From positions 1 to 32,698 of IMG/VR virus record IMGVR_UViG_3300034063_000293: DNA of 32,698 nucleotides, one strand, 5' to 3'. The translations under genes were made by a program, and so were the position numbers. The DNA is from a virus. Below, piece after piece: positions 1 to 8,768 of the stretch; positions within the stretch are counted from its first letter, which is position 1; each line of letters begins with the position of its first letter. Below the pieces are notes generated by a model that did not search any database, was not told where the DNA came from, and saw nothing but the letters and a program-made list of their open reading frames with translations.

Positions 1-84
1 CATCTCTAATGGCACATTTGCATGTACTAGGTTTCTATCTTTAAAAACCTGCTCGTTAATTAGTTTTACTTGGCTGTTTATCAT
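1..84 (-). CDS. Head-tail connector protein, N-terminal part (continues at 32698)
   Basis: These are the first 28 codons of a gene cut by the window edge. An ATG lies at 84, two bases after the portal stop codon at 87, and the frame is open to base 1. If base 1 is joined to base 32698 the frame continues without a stop into the reading frame at 32698..32261. The sum is a 173-residue protein whose junction reads MICAVQDLYVHPILGDTLY, a pattern typical of the small connector/adaptor proteins that follow the portal in Bacteroidota phages. The product probably forms a ring between portal and tail. The join is seen in the sequence; the function is inferred from family resemblance and from position after the portal. 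Confidence 0.8.
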   Translation of the reverse strand, partial: MINSQVKLINEQVFKDRNLVHANVPLEM

Positions 85-86
85 CG

Positions 87-1850
87 CTATTTATTTTTAC
101 TTACTAAATTACCTACCCATCTATGCCTGCAACTTGGCGAAGGCGTGCCACTTCCATCGTTCCACCAACCCCCAGCGCGGTCAAACACACTATATCCCAA
201 TCTTGCGCTTATACTTTCAATATCTTTTCTTGAATAATACCTATCTAAAGCTATTAATTTTTGGCAAAATGGTCGGCTTGGATGCTCTGCAGTGTCCCTT
301 TCGCTGACTGGTATTTCATCCTTCCACTCATAGCTAAACATTACACGATAATCTACGCTTGTTGGTGCTTCAATTACTTCAATTCCACTAGTCCCAATGC
401 TAATTTTACCTTGTTTTTCAAGCTGATTTAATGCACTTTTTACATCATTTTCACTCAAATCCATGTTATTTGCTATGTCTTCTATTGTAGCATCTGGATT
501 AACGGCAATAATGCCGTAAATATCGCTTATATCTGCTTTTGTAACACTTAGTGCTATGTGTCTTACAAAGTGGCTGTAATCGGCTTTATTTGCCCCAAAT
601 TCGCTAAAAATAGCCAATAAATCATCATGCTTTGATTGTGAAATAGGTGCTGTAATTGGCTTAGGTGTATCTTGTGGCATTGGTTCGTAGCCTAATAACT
701 CTCTTTGCTCATCAATTGTAAGTACAGTTGCAATAGTTGCGCTATCTAATACGATACCGATTGGATCGGTTGGCATCATGCCCATTACCGAAGTATCTAA
801 TGTGTCATTCAAATCTTTAACCAATTTCATCAACTCATAATGCACTGCATCCCTTCTGTAATACACATAGGTATTATTGAAAATCTGATAGCTTTCTTTT
901 AGGTTATTAGTTCCACCTAACTTACCAGGCACACTAATCCCAAATAATTCTGGACTTGTAACTTCATGGCATGAAAAAATATTATTTCTTATCAACTCAT
1001 CAATAGCTGAATAGTTTTCCTTTACTAAATCGCTAACACCTAAATCATCAATAACTGTTTTTCTATTAATATCCGAAACGAAATCTAATATTATACTTTC
1101 GCCACCTTCGCCGGTATAAGTATCACTAAATTTCTTTTTTATTCGTGATTTAATTTCCTCTGTAGGTTCGCCATTTACTAATGTTACATGCTTAGTTGCT
1201 TTGAAACCTTGCTTGCTATTTGTATAAGTATGCTTACTTACTTCAACATCCGCAGCTATGTAATTTAACCCTTGAAAATAATTAGGAGTAGGATATACAT
1301 TTGCAGGATTTTCATTTTCTGCATAAAAAAATAATTCTCTTAAACCTTCTGGATTTGGTTCGCCATAAATTACAAACTCTACTAGATTACTACTTCCAAT
1401 AGTTGTCAATTGTGGATTGATAATATACCAATACTTAGTACCATCGTAATTACGCGCTATGTTCCTATTTGGGATTGGATGCAAGCTAACTACTTTGCCT
1501 TTTTTATTTCTTATTACCTCAATATAGAATGCGTTAAAAATCTCATAATTTAATATACACTTTTTAGCTAAATCATTTAGTGTATCAGTTGCACTTACTT
1601 TAGGATTATAGGCATATCCCTTTCCATAAATATACTTAGCCTTTCCCTTAACCAAACTGCCATGCTTCGGTGAGTTTTGGAATAGGTACATTAAGTACTC
1701 ATTATAATTTACATTATTAGTACCTACATTTAATATTGGCCTTTCGTTATTCCCTACTCTAAAAAGTGGATTGTATGGCTTTAAGGCCTCTGCTAGTTTT
1801 ATATTAAATCCTTCCATATTGTTATAAAAAAAGGTACACCTTATCAGCAT
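87..1850 (-). CDS. Portal protein with C-terminal winged-helix and MuF-like extension
   Basis: The 587-residue protein resembles Bacteroidota phage portal proteins, which form the dodecameric ring at one capsid vertex for DNA entry and tail attachment. The portal core covers about residues 20-400, including the region around SPELFGISVPGKLGG and the helix with ELLGYEPMPQ. Residues about 450-505 (IIAVNPDATIEDIANNMDLS onwards) look like a winged-helix domain. The end, with ERDTAEHPSRPFCQKLIALD and then SPSCRHRW, resembles the C-terminus of Mu gpF-type minor head proteins. Two starts are possible, ATG 1850 or ATG 1817 (MEGFNIKLAEALKP); the second looks more natural because the first eleven residues (MLIRCTFFYNN) are atypical. 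The gene lies downstream of the capsid and tail-tube candidate genes and 2 bases before the connector. Portal call fairly sure; the extra domains are inferred from motifs. Confidence 0.82.
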   Translation of the reverse strand: MLIRCTFFYNNMEGFNIKLAEALKPYNPLFRVGNNERPILNVGTNNVNYNEYLMYLFQNSPKHGSLVKGKAKYIYGKGYAYNPKVSATDTLNDLAKKCILNYEIFNAFYIEVIRNKKGKVVSLHPIPNRNIARNYDGTKYWYIINPQLTTIGSSNLVEFVIYGEPNPEGLRELFFYAENENPANVYPTPNYFQGLNYIAADVEVSKHTYTNSKQGFKATKHVTLVNGEPTEEIKSRIKKKFSDTYTGEGGESIILDFVSDINRKTVIDDLGVSDLVKENYSAIDELIRNNIFSCHEVTSPELFGISVPGKLGGTNNLKESYQIFNNTYVYYRRDAVHYELMKLVKDLNDTLDTSVMGMMPTDPIGIVLDSATIATVLTIDEQRELLGYEPMPQDTPKPITAPISQSKHDDLLAIFSEFGANKADYSHFVRHIALSVTKADISDIYGIIAVNPDATIEDIANNMDLSENDVKSALNQLEKQGKISIGTSGIEVIEAPTSVDYRVMFSYEWKDEIPVSERDTAEHPSRPFCQKLIALDRYYSRKDIESISARLGYSVFDRAGGWWNDGSGTPSPSCRHRWVGNLVSKNK

Positions 1851-1877
1851 ACCTTTTTTAATTGTTTTATTTTAAAA

Positions 1878-2390
1878 TTAAGCAGTTAATGCTGCGATGA
1901 TTGAACTATCTACTTCTTTAAATGGTGCTATCTCCTTACCTTTAAAAGTAAGCATTGAACCATTGAAGTCTGCAAACTTAGTACCACTTTCGCGGCTTCC
2001 TGATTTTGTCAAACCATACTTCTCACCTAGTAACCAATACTTACCATTATTATCTTCTGCAATAATACAAAGTGTATTTTGAGCCAATAATAATAATGTG
2101 TTTCTAGTTGTTGTAGTTAGTGCATTTTTCTTTGCAGTTACTTCTATCACATATTCTGCAGTGTCGTTTTCTTCATCTACATTCTCAGTTTCTTTGAAGT
2201 TTATCACCTCTTTTTTGAAAATGAAATTGTAAAATTTCTTTGTAGCTACCATTGTGATAGCTGTAATTACACCTGCTGTTTCTGTTATACTTGAAACATT
2301 TGCAAGTTCTGTTATTCTTAAGGATTTCGCACCGCCATGTAAATCTTTACATGCGTCTAAAGTAAATCCTGCTGTTAAATTACAAGGCAT
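1878..2390 (-). CDS. Structural protein, candidate major tail tube protein
   Basis: The 170-residue protein begins MPCNLTAGFTLDACKDLHGG. This N-terminus (C-N-L-T, then C-K-D and G-G) is shared by a virion protein family common in Bacteroidota phages. The rest has the alternating beta-strand character of a tube protein, with LLLLAQNTLCIIAEDNNGKY and a Gly-rich loop followed by FADFNGSMLTFKGKE. No other gene in the genome looks like the major tail protein, so this is the best candidate. It lies between the major capsid gene and the portal gene, behind a stem-loop that may lower or separate expression. Another possible role is a capsid decoration protein. Family resemblance is fairly sure; the tail-tube role is inference. 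Confidence 0.6.
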   Translation of the reverse strand: MPCNLTAGFTLDACKDLHGGAKSLRITELANVSSITETAGVITAITMVATKKFYNFIFKKEVINFKETENVDEENDTAEYVIEVTAKKNALTTTTRNTLLLLAQNTLCIIAEDNNGKYWLLGEKYGLTKSGSRESGTKFADFNGSMLTFKGKEIAPFKEVDSSIIAALTA

Positions 2391-2419
2391 ATTATTATTT
2401 TATTTTTTTTAAATGTTAT

Positions 2420-2451
2420 TAAAATAAGGAGTGGATAATTTTACCCACTCC
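2420..2451 (-). terminator. Stem-loop after the major capsid gene
   Basis: On the minus strand a seven-pair stem GGAGTGG/CCACTCC (2451-2445 with 2434-2428) encloses ten bases that could add more A-U and G-U pairs. TTATTTTA follows directly. It starts 12 bases after the capsid stop codon. It fits a partial intrinsic terminator or an mRNA 3'-end stabiliser, often seen after highly expressed capsid genes. The U-tract is interrupted, so read-through into 1878..2390 is expected. Confidence 0.55.
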
Positions 2452-2463
2452 CTACTAAATTAA

Positions 2464-3420
2464 TTAAGCTAATTTGAAGTAAGCTACTTCTGATGTTCTT
2501 GCAAAAGTTACACCTAACTTATACTTGCAATACAATCTAGTTTTCATTGAATACTCATCATACTTCAATTCAACTACTTCATGCTCACCTTCGCCATCTA
2601 TTGCCATAACCATGTTAGGCCATGCAAAAGATAAAATCATATTAGATCCGTTCATACCATTTACAGGTACTACTCTAGTTGAAGTACCAGGTACTATAAA
2701 CTCACTTACACCATCTTGTGTAACTGTGTAATTAAATAAATTTGCAGTAGTTAATGCTTGTGCAAATTTACGCGCTGTATCTGCACCACATAATACTACT
2801 CTATCTGGTGAAGTTGCTATTTCAATTGGTGTTGCATTCTCAATACCATTGAAGATTCCAATTACATTTCCTGTAGTTATACCAGTTGCAGTTAAGATAG
2901 GCCCGCCTGTTGTATATAAAGCTACATTACTATTTACACCGCCTGTTTGTACTTGCTTTAATAAACCATCTAAGAATACTAAGTTACCACTTCCTGCAGT
3001 ATCACCTTTGAATACTAAGTTTTCGTTAGCTTCTGCAATACGCTTTACTTTCATGTCTACAATTGATTGAGCAAATGCAACTTCATCGAAGTTTTTGCTA
3101 CCTTTCATCATAGCTAATTGAGTGTATTTAGTTCTTACATCATCGTAACAGATTTCTTCCATTACGCTGATTGGTGCTACCGTTACAGTCTTATCTGTAA
3201 TAGTTGCTGAACCACTTGCTGCCCATGTGCAGTTATTGCCACTTTGTAAAGTTACAGGCCCATCTAATAACAACACATTTGCTGTTGTCTTTACGCCTGC
3301 TTGTACGGTTGCTTTGCTAGCTGCTTCCGTTAAAAATTTAGTGCCGAATGTTGCGGCTAATATTACCTCATTTACATTTTGAGGTACATAATTTGTTAAA
3401 GTTGATACTACTGTTGCCAT
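2464..3420 (-). CDS. Major capsid protein (HK97-fold type)
   Basis: The 318-residue protein has the length and composition of an HK97-fold major capsid protein. The N-terminus (MATVVSTLTNYVPQNVNEVI) and the segment VTVAPISVMEEICYDDVRTK resemble capsid proteins of Bacteroidota siphoviruses, and the later part (PDRVVLCGADTARKFAQAL, then ATRLYCKYKLG-type strands) fits the peripheral and axial domains. Gene context agrees: XkdF-like protease and scaffold-like protein immediately before, tail-tube candidate and portal after. ATG at 3420 lies 12 bases after the stop of the scaffold-like gene. No delta-domain is visible at the N-terminus, so scaffolding probably comes from the separate protein at 3433..3996. 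Confidence 0.82.
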   Translation of the reverse strand: MATVVSTLTNYVPQNVNEVILAATFGTKFLTEAASKATVQAGVKTTANVLLLDGPVTLQSGNNCTWAASGSATITDKTVTVAPISVMEEICYDDVRTKYTQLAMMKGSKNFDEVAFAQSIVDMKVKRIAEANENLVFKGDTAGSGNLVFLDGLLKQVQTGGVNSNVALYTTGGPILTATGITTGNVIGIFNGIENATPIEIATSPDRVVLCGADTARKFAQALTTANLFNYTVTQDGVSEFIVPGTSTRVVPVNGMNGSNMILSFAWPNMVMAIDGEGEHEVVELKYDEYSMKTRLYCKYKLGVTFARTSEVAYFKLA

Positions 3421-3432
3421 TTGTTTTTTTAT

Positions 3433-3996
3433 TTATTTTTTTAAAAAGTTTGTAAATGCTTCGCCTAATAATTCTCTGCGAGCTTGTTTGTCTGATTTAT
3501 TTATTTTGTTGTGTTCTACGTGGATTGGTTCAGCTGTTGGCATATCTGCCAATACTTCAATAGCTTGCTTAGTTGATGCGAAAGATTGGCTAATACTTTT
3601 TTGTAAATCATCTATTTGCTTTTGGTATTGCTTAGCTGCCTCTGCAATCATGTGTTCTACTTTCTCAATAGATAAATGCGCAACTTCTTCAACTACTTCT
3701 TCTTCTGGCATTTCGCTTTCAGCCTCGCTAATTTCTGTAATTGCACCACCTTCGCCTACTGTTACAACCGTTGCACCTTCGCCAACTATGTACTCACCTG
3801 CAGGAACAGGCACACCGCCCATTGTCATGATTTTACCAATTTCTAATGCTTCAACTTCATATTCGTTACCACTTGCATCTGTTACTTTCATCAATTCAAT
3901 TGGTGCGCTTTCCTCGCTAATTGGTTGCGCATCGAATTTAACATTCGTTAAAATGCTTTTTATTTGTTGCAAAATATTTGCTTTATTTTCACTCAT
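3433..3996 (-). CDS. Putative scaffolding protein
   Basis: The 187-residue protein is acidic in the middle (residues about 88-105, EISEAESEMPEEEVVEEVA) and has a predicted coiled-coil from about 105 to 150 (IEKVEHMIAEAAKQYQKQID). The tail is basic (KINKSDKQARRELLGEAF, then NFLKK). This layout, with a coil and a basic C-terminal capsid-binding end directly upstream of the capsid gene and downstream of a protease, is that of phage scaffolding proteins. Residues 28-85 form a beta-rich section (VTDASGNEYEVEALEIGKIM) that also occurs in other phage scaffold or decoration proteins. Function is inferred from context and composition. Confidence 0.55.
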   Translation of the reverse strand: MSENKANILQQIKSILTNVKFDAQPISEESAPIELMKVTDASGNEYEVEALEIGKIMTMGGVPVPAGEYIVGEGATVVTVGEGGAITEISEAESEMPEEEVVEEVAHLSIEKVEHMIAEAAKQYQKQIDDLQKSISQSFASTKQAIEVLADMPTAEPIHVEHNKINKSDKQARRELLGEAFTNFLKK

Positions 3997-4031
3997 TTTA
4001 TTTTTGCTTTATTATATATATAAAAATCTTA

Positions 4032-4613
4032 TTATATTTCCTTTATTAAGTCAATTATCTGCTCAAATGCACTATCTACACTCATTTCAGCCTTCACTTC
4101 TTTCTTTTCCATCCCAAAAAAACCTTCAATGCTAAAACCTTTTAGCTTACCTTCTTTTACTTGTTGCCATACATCTGTATTATTTACTTTCATTGAAACA
4201 AACCAAGTTCCATTTGGCAAATCTTCATAGCCTGCCATTGGTGCTATACCTCTTTGGCTATCACTTATAAAGCTTTCAAATACAAATACATCTTTAGCCA
4301 TTGAACCATGCATTAGATTTACATTGGATTGGTTGCCTTGTTCCATGTAGCGAAGTACAACCGCCTCAATCGTTTCTTTACTTATTACGGTGTTATATTC
4401 TCCATTTGCATCGTTCCGATAGATTAGCTTATCTGGTATCATTGCAGGGCCGCTAACTATCATCCTCTCATTGTTTGCAGTCCATTCTATTTTATGGCTT
4501 TCAAACATTACATAATTCTTTTCGATAGCTGGACTATCTACTAGGCTAATTATATCAACGCCAAATTCATTTGTTTGTTCATCGAGTTTCAACTCGTATA
4601 GTGGTAATTCCAT
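4032..4613 (-). CDS. XkdF-like prohead serine protease
   Basis: The 193-residue protein matches the XkdF-type putative phage protease family. It begins with a strand ending ISLVDSPAIEKNYVMFES, which is characteristic of the family. It has a histidine in NLMHG (about residue 101) and a serine in GKLKGFSIEGFFG (about 167), the expected catalytic residues. Such proteases process scaffold and capsid precursors in the prohead. The gene starts one base after the tape measure stop codon and is followed by the scaffold-like and capsid genes, the usual order for head maturation genes. The catalytic assignment is by motif only. Confidence 0.72.
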   Translation of the reverse strand: MELPLYELKLDEQTNEFGVDIISLVDSPAIEKNYVMFESHKIEWTANNERMIVSGPAMIPDKLIYRNDANGEYNTVISKETIEAVVLRYMEQGNQSNVNLMHGSMAKDVFVFESFISDSQRGIAPMAGYEDLPNGTWFVSMKVNNTDVWQQVKEGKLKGFSIEGFFGMEKKEVKAEMSVDSAFEQIIDLIKEI

Positions 4614-4614
4614 C

Positions 4615-6651
4615 TTATTTAAATTTTGTGTTTATTAAAATTCTTTCAATCCTTTTTTGTCCATTGTTAATATCTGTTTCAACTACATAAGCCTTTACTG
4701 CTTTGTCGTTAATCTTATCAATGCTATCTTTGTTTAGTTTGGTTGTGGTGTTAAATACCGTTGCACTTGGTGCATTTGGTGCTGTACTTCCACTAATGCT
4801 ACTAGATGAACCACCGCCGCCGTCTGGTGTTTTTACTGCTAGTATTTTCTTTACATTCATTACACCTGTAGCAATTGCCAATGCTGCATTAATAGGTGCT
4901 AATGTAGGCCCAACAATAGGGATGCCAATTGTAGCACTATATGCTCTTTGTGCTGATAGGAATGTTTCAATAGTTGCACTTGCTACTGCAGCAACTTTAC
5001 CCGCAGTAGTTTGTTTCCCTAATAATTCAGCAACTCCATTAAGTGTATTAGCTGTAGCCTCTAATGCTTGTATTTTTTGCTCTTTTTCTAACTTTGCTAA
5101 TTCTATATTGGCTATTCTTCTTTTAGCTTCACTTTCTGCAGCAAGTATTAATCTAAAATCAATAGCTTCTTTTTCTTTTATATAATTTCCTTCTGTATCT
5201 AATAATAAATTTGCTTCCTCTTTTGCTGCAATTACTTTAGGACTTTTTTCTGGTGCATCTTCTTCCCCTTTTTTAATTTCATTTATTTCTAATTCTCTTA
5301 GTTTAGCATAAATATCTTTTTGAGCAGTTAATAATTCAACATGCGTTTGTGCATTAGATGCTAACTTAGTTTTTAGATATTTTTCAGTAATTGCAAGTTT
5401 CTTTTTTTCATATGTTTCTTCAAGTTCAATATTACTTAAATGGAATTCTTGCGCTGCTAATAATTCACTTGCATATTTTTCTTTTAGTATTTCAATATCT
5501 GTTTTACCTTGTTTTTTTTCTGCAGTTTTTTTCTTTTGTTCTGGTGTTGCATTTGTAGTAGCATTTGTATTTATACCTGCCTCTTTTTCTTTAGTCTCAA
5601 CAATTTTTTGCTGTTCATTTACTAAATTTTCATATAACCCTATTTGTTTTGTCCATTCAGTGTTTTGGTCTTTTATAGCACTTGTTGTAAGATTTGCTGC
5701 GTCTTTAGTTTTACCAAATAAACTTAAAAGATTTGTAAATGCACTATCAACAAATCCTAAATCTCCACCTTTATTAGTTGCTATTTTAGCCTGCAATTCT
5801 GCAATCTTTGCCATTGCTACCTGCATAGTAATCCTTGCTTGCATAGCTGCAAGAAATGCAGGTGTTTTATCTCTTAAAAGCTTTTCTGCTTGATTAAAAT
5901 TGTTAGTATGCCCTATACTATCTCCTAATGTTTCGTTGTATATTTTTAAAGCTTCTTTTTTGGATATAGTGCCTGCCCTTGCTTTAACCATAGCATCGTT
6001 TACACTGTTTACATTTTTGTAAACCTGTTCCATTCCTTTAGTTATATCTGCATTAATGCTTTTTAATGCTTGTTCGGCTTCAGTTGTTAATCCAATTGCT
6101 ACGCTTAATTTATCAAAGTTTGCAATTGCCAAACCTATTAATACAACTAATGCACCAATACCTGTACTAATTAATGCACCTTTTAATGTACTAAATGACT
6201 CTACTACTGGCCCGCTAATTGTACGATATAAGTTCCTAAAACCTTCTATACCACCATCTAAAAAAGTACTCAATCCCTGCGAAAATGCCATTGCACTTTG
6301 CACCTTTAACAATGCCTTTTCAGTGTTCGCACTTTCCACACCAAATAACCCCATTGCACCCTGCACCGCTTCGAATGCACCTGCAGCACCTTGTATAGCT
6401 TGCGTTAATGAGTTAAACTTTGCATCTGGATTAAAGGCATCTATCATTTGCCTTGCATCTCCCAATCTATCTTTTAACTCTGCAACTCGCTTTGCTGCAT
6501 TGATAGCCTCCTTTGATGTTGAACCAAACTTATCTGTAAAGTTTACCAATTCATTGGTAGCCTCTTTTATCTGTGATTTCAACGATGCCATTGGCGCACT
6601 CGCACCACTGGTATCTAATTCGACTTTTAACCCTATTATTTCTTCTGCCAT
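4615..6651 (-). CDS. Tail tape measure protein
   Basis: The 678-residue protein sets tail length and is the longest helical protein of the phage. The N-terminal 120 residues are helical (SLKSQIKEATNELVNFTDKF). A hydrophobic segment follows near 155-182 (GALISTGIGALVVLIGLAIA), then long charged coiled-coil stretches at about 340-530 rich in K, E and A. Towards the C-terminus comes a second hydrophobic Ala/Gly-rich part (AAVASATIETFLSAQRAYSA, VGPTLAPINAALAIATGVMN), common in this family. By the usual proportionality of about 0.15 nm per residue, a tail near 100 nm is expected. The gene ends one base before the protease gene, so here the tail module directly precedes the head module. Confidence 0.85.
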   Translation of the reverse strand: MAEEIIGLKVELDTSGASAPMASLKSQIKEATNELVNFTDKFGSTSKEAINAAKRVAELKDRLGDARQMIDAFNPDAKFNSLTQAIQGAAGAFEAVQGAMGLFGVESANTEKALLKVQSAMAFSQGLSTFLDGGIEGFRNLYRTISGPVVESFSTLKGALISTGIGALVVLIGLAIANFDKLSVAIGLTTEAEQALKSINADITKGMEQVYKNVNSVNDAMVKARAGTISKKEALKIYNETLGDSIGHTNNFNQAEKLLRDKTPAFLAAMQARITMQVAMAKIAELQAKIATNKGGDLGFVDSAFTNLLSLFGKTKDAANLTTSAIKDQNTEWTKQIGLYENLVNEQQKIVETKEKEAGINTNATTNATPEQKKKTAEKKQGKTDIEILKEKYASELLAAQEFHLSNIELEETYEKKKLAITEKYLKTKLASNAQTHVELLTAQKDIYAKLRELEINEIKKGEEDAPEKSPKVIAAKEEANLLLDTEGNYIKEKEAIDFRLILAAESEAKRRIANIELAKLEKEQKIQALEATANTLNGVAELLGKQTTAGKVAAVASATIETFLSAQRAYSATIGIPIVGPTLAPINAALAIATGVMNVKKILAVKTPDGGGGSSSSISGSTAPNAPSATVFNTTTKLNKDSIDKINDKAVKAYVVETDINNGQKRIERILINTKFK

Positions 6652-6656
6652 TTCTT

Positions 6657-8768
6657 TTAATATATATAATCTACCACCTTAATTAGTTCAACATTTGCCA
6701 TCTCATTTGTATTTACATCAATATCCTTTATAGCATTCAATTTATAGTCAATGCCATGAATATTGATATAATTTGCAAAGTTTAATCTGAACAAATCCAC
6801 CGTATCTAAATGCAATCTACAATTCAGCATTAAATTACTGCTGTCTATCATCTCCCCAATGTAAGGACTCCAATAGATGCTATAAAAGCTAGTAGATACA
6901 CCGCTACCACTTGGCAGGTCATAATACACCTCTGCAGGGCTTGCAAAACCTAAATTCAATCTATCCCCACTGACTAAAAACCCACCATTGTAAGGATCAT
7001 CTGTCATTCCTGCATAGCAATATTCAGATAATGAACCCAAATCAGTAGCACCATCAAATATTTTATAAGTATCACAAGCTAAAGCCTTTAAAAATACCAG
7101 CCTAATATTGCTATTTAATGGCAAATCACCACCTGTATCACGCTTAAATATGCCTGTCGTAACCTTATCATCACCACCAATTCCGTAAATATGGCTTGGA
7201 CTAAATATTAATTCTATCTTTTCTTCGCCTTTTGCACTTTCAAATCCACTTGTTTCAATATAATCAGCCATTGTCTGACCGTACTGCTTATCGTATTTAT
7301 CATTTAAATAGTCTTTATCTGGCTTCCATTTGAAATTATAGATGTTTGGAGTAATTTCGCTAATTGGTAGCACCTTGTAATTTTCATTATCAAACTTATC
7401 ACTCCAATTTAAAGTACTATTGCCATTATAAAATTCAATATAAGGTCTAATATTCAACTCCTTTTTGTTATACTTACTTTCGGTAACGTATAAGTTAAAC
7501 AGCTTACAGAATGACGTAAAAAGTTCATCCATGTAAACATTACGCGGACAATTTAAATCGTAATTGATAGGTTGGTTGTATTGTTGTTCAACAGTAGTAG
7601 ATTCTGCAGATTGTACGCTAATTAGTAAACTTGGATTTACTAAATTAATAGTACTAATACTATTTAAAAACGTAGGCTGAAACCCAAATAAAAGTTTATC
7701 TCCAGTTTGTAATGCAATATTATTAATACTTAATGTAACGTAAATATGTTTTGGATTTGGAAATGTAACTGTATTTGAAAATGTATAACCTATACTATTA
7801 CCATTTAATGTTGCTGTTAATAATCCATAACCATTTACAAATGAACCACCTGTAGTTGTAAAATCAAAATCTAATGAAATTGCTATATTTATTTGAATAT
7901 TTTTTGCACCACTATATGTATATTCACCACTACTACTATTATAACTTATATCAGAACTTAATAACCCACCAAGATTTGATAATTTATTAAATGATATATT
8001 ATTAAATGTAGAAATTGCATCAGTTGCATTAATATAATTATTACTATACATCAATAACTTTTCATTATTGTTAGGAATAAATAAGCTATTCTGCATAGCA
8101 TCCGTATTAAACCAACCGCCTGTTATTGTATAGCCTAACTTTGCAAACATCTTTTTGAATGCACCGAATAATGGATATGCAGGTCTGTAATTTCTTACCG
8201 ATATATTAGGACTTATTTGATTTGCATAATTGATGTAAGGATATACTACCTCTTCGTTTCCTATCACTCCAATTTGCGCCCATGTTGTTATTCTAGTATC
8301 ATCATAAGTGTCTAATGTAGTTGGATTCCATTCCAAATCTTCTAACCTTAATCTTTTATTATTAAAGTTTTTCATGGCAAAATATAAGCCACCTAACTCG
8401 CCAAATAATGCCACCTCATACTCATACACCCCTTCGGTTTTATTGACTTGCAATAGCTTCATTGTTCCTGTAAAGATTTGCATACCATCCTTAAATAGTT
8501 GTATGTCTGTGCTAATATTAGGGTTAAAGTAAGTACCTACATTGGCATCAGGTTGGCTTAGGCTTAAATTCTTATCAATAAACTTTTGCGGACTGAAAAA
8601 CATCCCAAATAGCTTGTTATTATTCAAAGTACCAGGCAATGTTATTGTCTTACTAAATGAAGTATTACGGCTGCCAATGTCCTTAATATCATCTATCTGA
8701 TAGGTCAATGGAATACCCACCTCATTCGTAACATCAAACTTATATTGCCCTGCTATTATCTCTATCAT
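6657..8768 (-). CDS. Large tail protein (distal tail/tail-tip type)
   Basis: The 703-residue protein starts MIEIIAGQYKFDV and has the block RNTSFSKTITLPGTLNNNKL at about residues 34-53, a signature of a large tail protein in Bacteroidota phages. The middle (about 215-385) is a low-complexity Ser/Asn/Thr-rich beta region. The C-terminal third (NIYNFKWKPDKDYLNDKYDK, MLNCRLHLDTVDLFRLNFAN) resembles hub-like domains. Its ATG at 8768 overlaps the stop of the previous gene as TAATG, so translation is probably coupled. Position before the tape measure gene suggests a tail-tip or hub role, but the exact part is not known from sequence. Confidence 0.6.
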   Translation of the reverse strand: MIEIIAGQYKFDVTNEVGIPLTYQIDDIKDIGSRNTSFSKTITLPGTLNNNKLFGMFFSPQKFIDKNLSLSQPDANVGTYFNPNISTDIQLFKDGMQIFTGTMKLLQVNKTEGVYEYEVALFGELGGLYFAMKNFNNKRLRLEDLEWNPTTLDTYDDTRITTWAQIGVIGNEEVVYPYINYANQISPNISVRNYRPAYPLFGAFKKMFAKLGYTITGGWFNTDAMQNSLFIPNNNEKLLMYSNNYINATDAISTFNNISFNKLSNLGGLLSSDISYNSSSGEYTYSGAKNIQINIAISLDFDFTTTGGSFVNGYGLLTATLNGNSIGYTFSNTVTFPNPKHIYVTLSINNIALQTGDKLLFGFQPTFLNSISTINLVNPSLLISVQSAESTTVEQQYNQPINYDLNCPRNVYMDELFTSFCKLFNLYVTESKYNKKELNIRPYIEFYNGNSTLNWSDKFDNENYKVLPISEITPNIYNFKWKPDKDYLNDKYDKQYGQTMADYIETSGFESAKGEEKIELIFSPSHIYGIGGDDKVTTGIFKRDTGGDLPLNSNIRLVFLKALACDTYKIFDGATDLGSLSEYCYAGMTDDPYNGGFLVSGDRLNLGFASPAEVYYDLPSGSGVSTSFYSIYWSPYIGEMIDSSNLMLNCRLHLDTVDLFRLNFANYINIHGIDYKLNAIKDIDVNTNEMANVELIKVVDYIY

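Noticed and set aside
2435-2446. TTATCCACT on the minus strand as a DnaA box
   Set aside because: A single near match, lying in the loop and arm of the capsid-gene stem-loop; no cluster and no replication gene near it.
3488-4135. Long open frame on the plus strand over the scaffold and protease genes (also 6056..6682 and 4703..5185 over the tape measure gene)
   Set aside because: Composition is that of a complement of Ala/Lys-rich genes, with no domains, no starts with context, and strong genes on the opposite strand.
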